From contig CAZTJC010000001.1 in assembly GCA_964613945.1 (NCBI GenBank), positions 1 to 64,000 on the forward strand: a stretch of DNA of 64,000 nucleotides, in the 5' to 3' direction. How positions within the stretch are numbered: the first letter of the stretch is position 1; each line of letters opens with the position of its first letter. Below, in pieces: positions 63,544 through 64,000 of this stretch. This DNA is from JAVVHH01 sp964613945 (GTDB taxonomy: Bacteria > Pseudomonadota > Alphaproteobacteria > Acetobacterales > Acetobacteraceae). The notes under the pieces are model-generated. The model saw nothing but the letters and a program-made list of their open reading frames with translations. It had not been told where the DNA came from and did no database searches. A program made the translations under genes and the position numbers.

Positions 63544-64000
63544 CTAGTAGCCGACCGGCGTGGCGCGGAGGCTGTCGAGCAGATACGGCGAGGGCGCGCC
63601 GTCGGGCGGCAATCCGTGCGCCTGCTGATAGGCCTGGATGGCCTGGGTCGTTCCGGGGCCGTCGATGCCGTCGGGCGGGCCGTTATAGTACCGGCGACGG
63701 CCGAGTTCGAGTTGGATGTCGCGCACCAGGGGGTTGGGGCCTGGGGCCGCATAGGCCGCGGGTTGGTAGGCAACCACGGGCGCGATGCCGGGCAGCTGGT
63801 TGCCGCTGGCGTACATGCATTGCGCATAGACGGTGTCGTATTGGGCCTGGATACCGCCCTGGGCGCCGGTGCTGGTGCTGGCGCCGAAGCCGGTTCCGAT
63901 GCCGGCGCCGGCGACGGAGCCGACGGCCGCACCGCGCCCGCCGCCGACGATGGCACCGAGCCCGGCGCCAAGGGCGGTGCTCAGGACGGCGCCGCCAATG
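63544..64000 (-). CDS. Glycine-rich, peptidoglycan-binding protein (5' end outside window)
   Basis: The visible 151 codons (frame set by the C-terminus) show a glycine-zipper-like region (G-A-G-L-G-A-I-V-G-G-G and G-A-G-I-G-T-G-F-G-A) near the right edge, then Y-A-Q-C, and a C-terminal PG_binding_1-like domain (I-Q-L-E-L-G-R-R-R-Y-Y, G-P-P-D-G-I-D-G-P-G-T). The combination suggests an envelope protein that inserts near the outer membrane and touches peptidoglycan. The N-terminus, including any signal peptide, lies beyond 64000. Confidence 0.7.
   Translation of the reverse strand, partial: IGGAVLSTALGAGLGAIVGGGRGAAVGSVAGAGIGTGFGASTSTGAQGGIQAQYDTVYAQCMYASGNQLPGIAPVVAYQPAAYAAPGPNPLVRDIQLELGRRRYYNGPPDGIDGPGTTQAIQAYQQAHGLPPDGAPSPYLLDSLRATPVGY

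Overview
The window is GC-rich, gene-dense chromosomal DNA from an alphaproteobacterium, most likely Rhodospirillales and perhaps Acetobacteraceae. The strongest pointers are the ffh-rpsP-rimM-trmD-rplS block followed directly by leuC-leuD-leuB, a DUF1127 protein, MlaA/MlaC, and form II CoxL-type molybdenum hydroxylase subunits. The taxonomic call is an inference from gene content. I see no tRNA, rRNA, CRISPR array, insertion sequence or prophage.

Region by region. (1) 1-13.5 kb is part of an exopolysaccharide locus: an outer-membrane export lipoprotein (OPX), a small Cys-rich secreted protein, a PAP2 phosphatase, a Wzy-like polymerase, three GT4 glycosyltransferases, a Wzc/GumC-like co-polymerase with a degenerate kinase site, a MurJ-type flippase, a polysaccharide deacetylase, and an ExeA-like AAA ATPase with a Sel1/TPR tail. 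(2) 13.5-16 kb holds an orphan TAXI-type periplasmic binding protein facing mlaC and mlaA. (3) 16-25.9 kb carries housekeeping genes: metF, an SBF transporter, uvrD/pcrA, prmA, DUF1127, a Xaa-Pro aminopeptidase, a DedA-like protein, an AlkA-like glycosylase and a DUF1932 dehydrogenase. (4) 25.9-36.5 kb is metabolic and accessory, punctuated by at least five copies of a REP-like palindrome: an aldehyde dehydrogenase, an aminotransferase, a CorC/TlyC protein, DUF3429, a lipoprotein esterase, dctA, an RraA-like protein, and the FAD and 2Fe-2S subunits of a CoxL-family enzyme. It ends in a ParB-like pseudogene with two in-frame stops. (5) 36.5-43.7 kb is a dipeptide/oligopeptide ABC operon with two tandem substrate-binding proteins. 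(6) 43.8-50.6 kb holds a GT2 glycosyltransferase, galE, mepA, the large molybdopterin subunit (form II CoxL) and an M20 peptidase. (7) 50.6-53.9 kb holds a second AAA-TM-Sel1 protein like the one in the polysaccharide locus, a 31-bp imperfect hairpin, an AbgB-like amidohydrolase and a 70-aa orphan. (8) 53.9-60.5 kb is the leucine operon and the ribosomal/SRP block. (9) 60.5-64 kb has a small secreted protein, comM, an HDAC-family deacetylase and a truncated glycine-rich peptidoglycan-binding protein.

How it fits together. In the polysaccharide locus the glycosyltransferases would build a lipid-linked unit, the MurJ-type protein would flip it, the Wzy-like protein would polymerise it under the Wzc-like protein, the deacetylase would modify it, the OPX lipoprotein would export it, and the PAP2 enzyme could recycle the lipid carrier. 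The most unusual element is the pair of AAA-TM-linker-Sel1 proteins about 39 kb apart. I do not recognise them as a described system.
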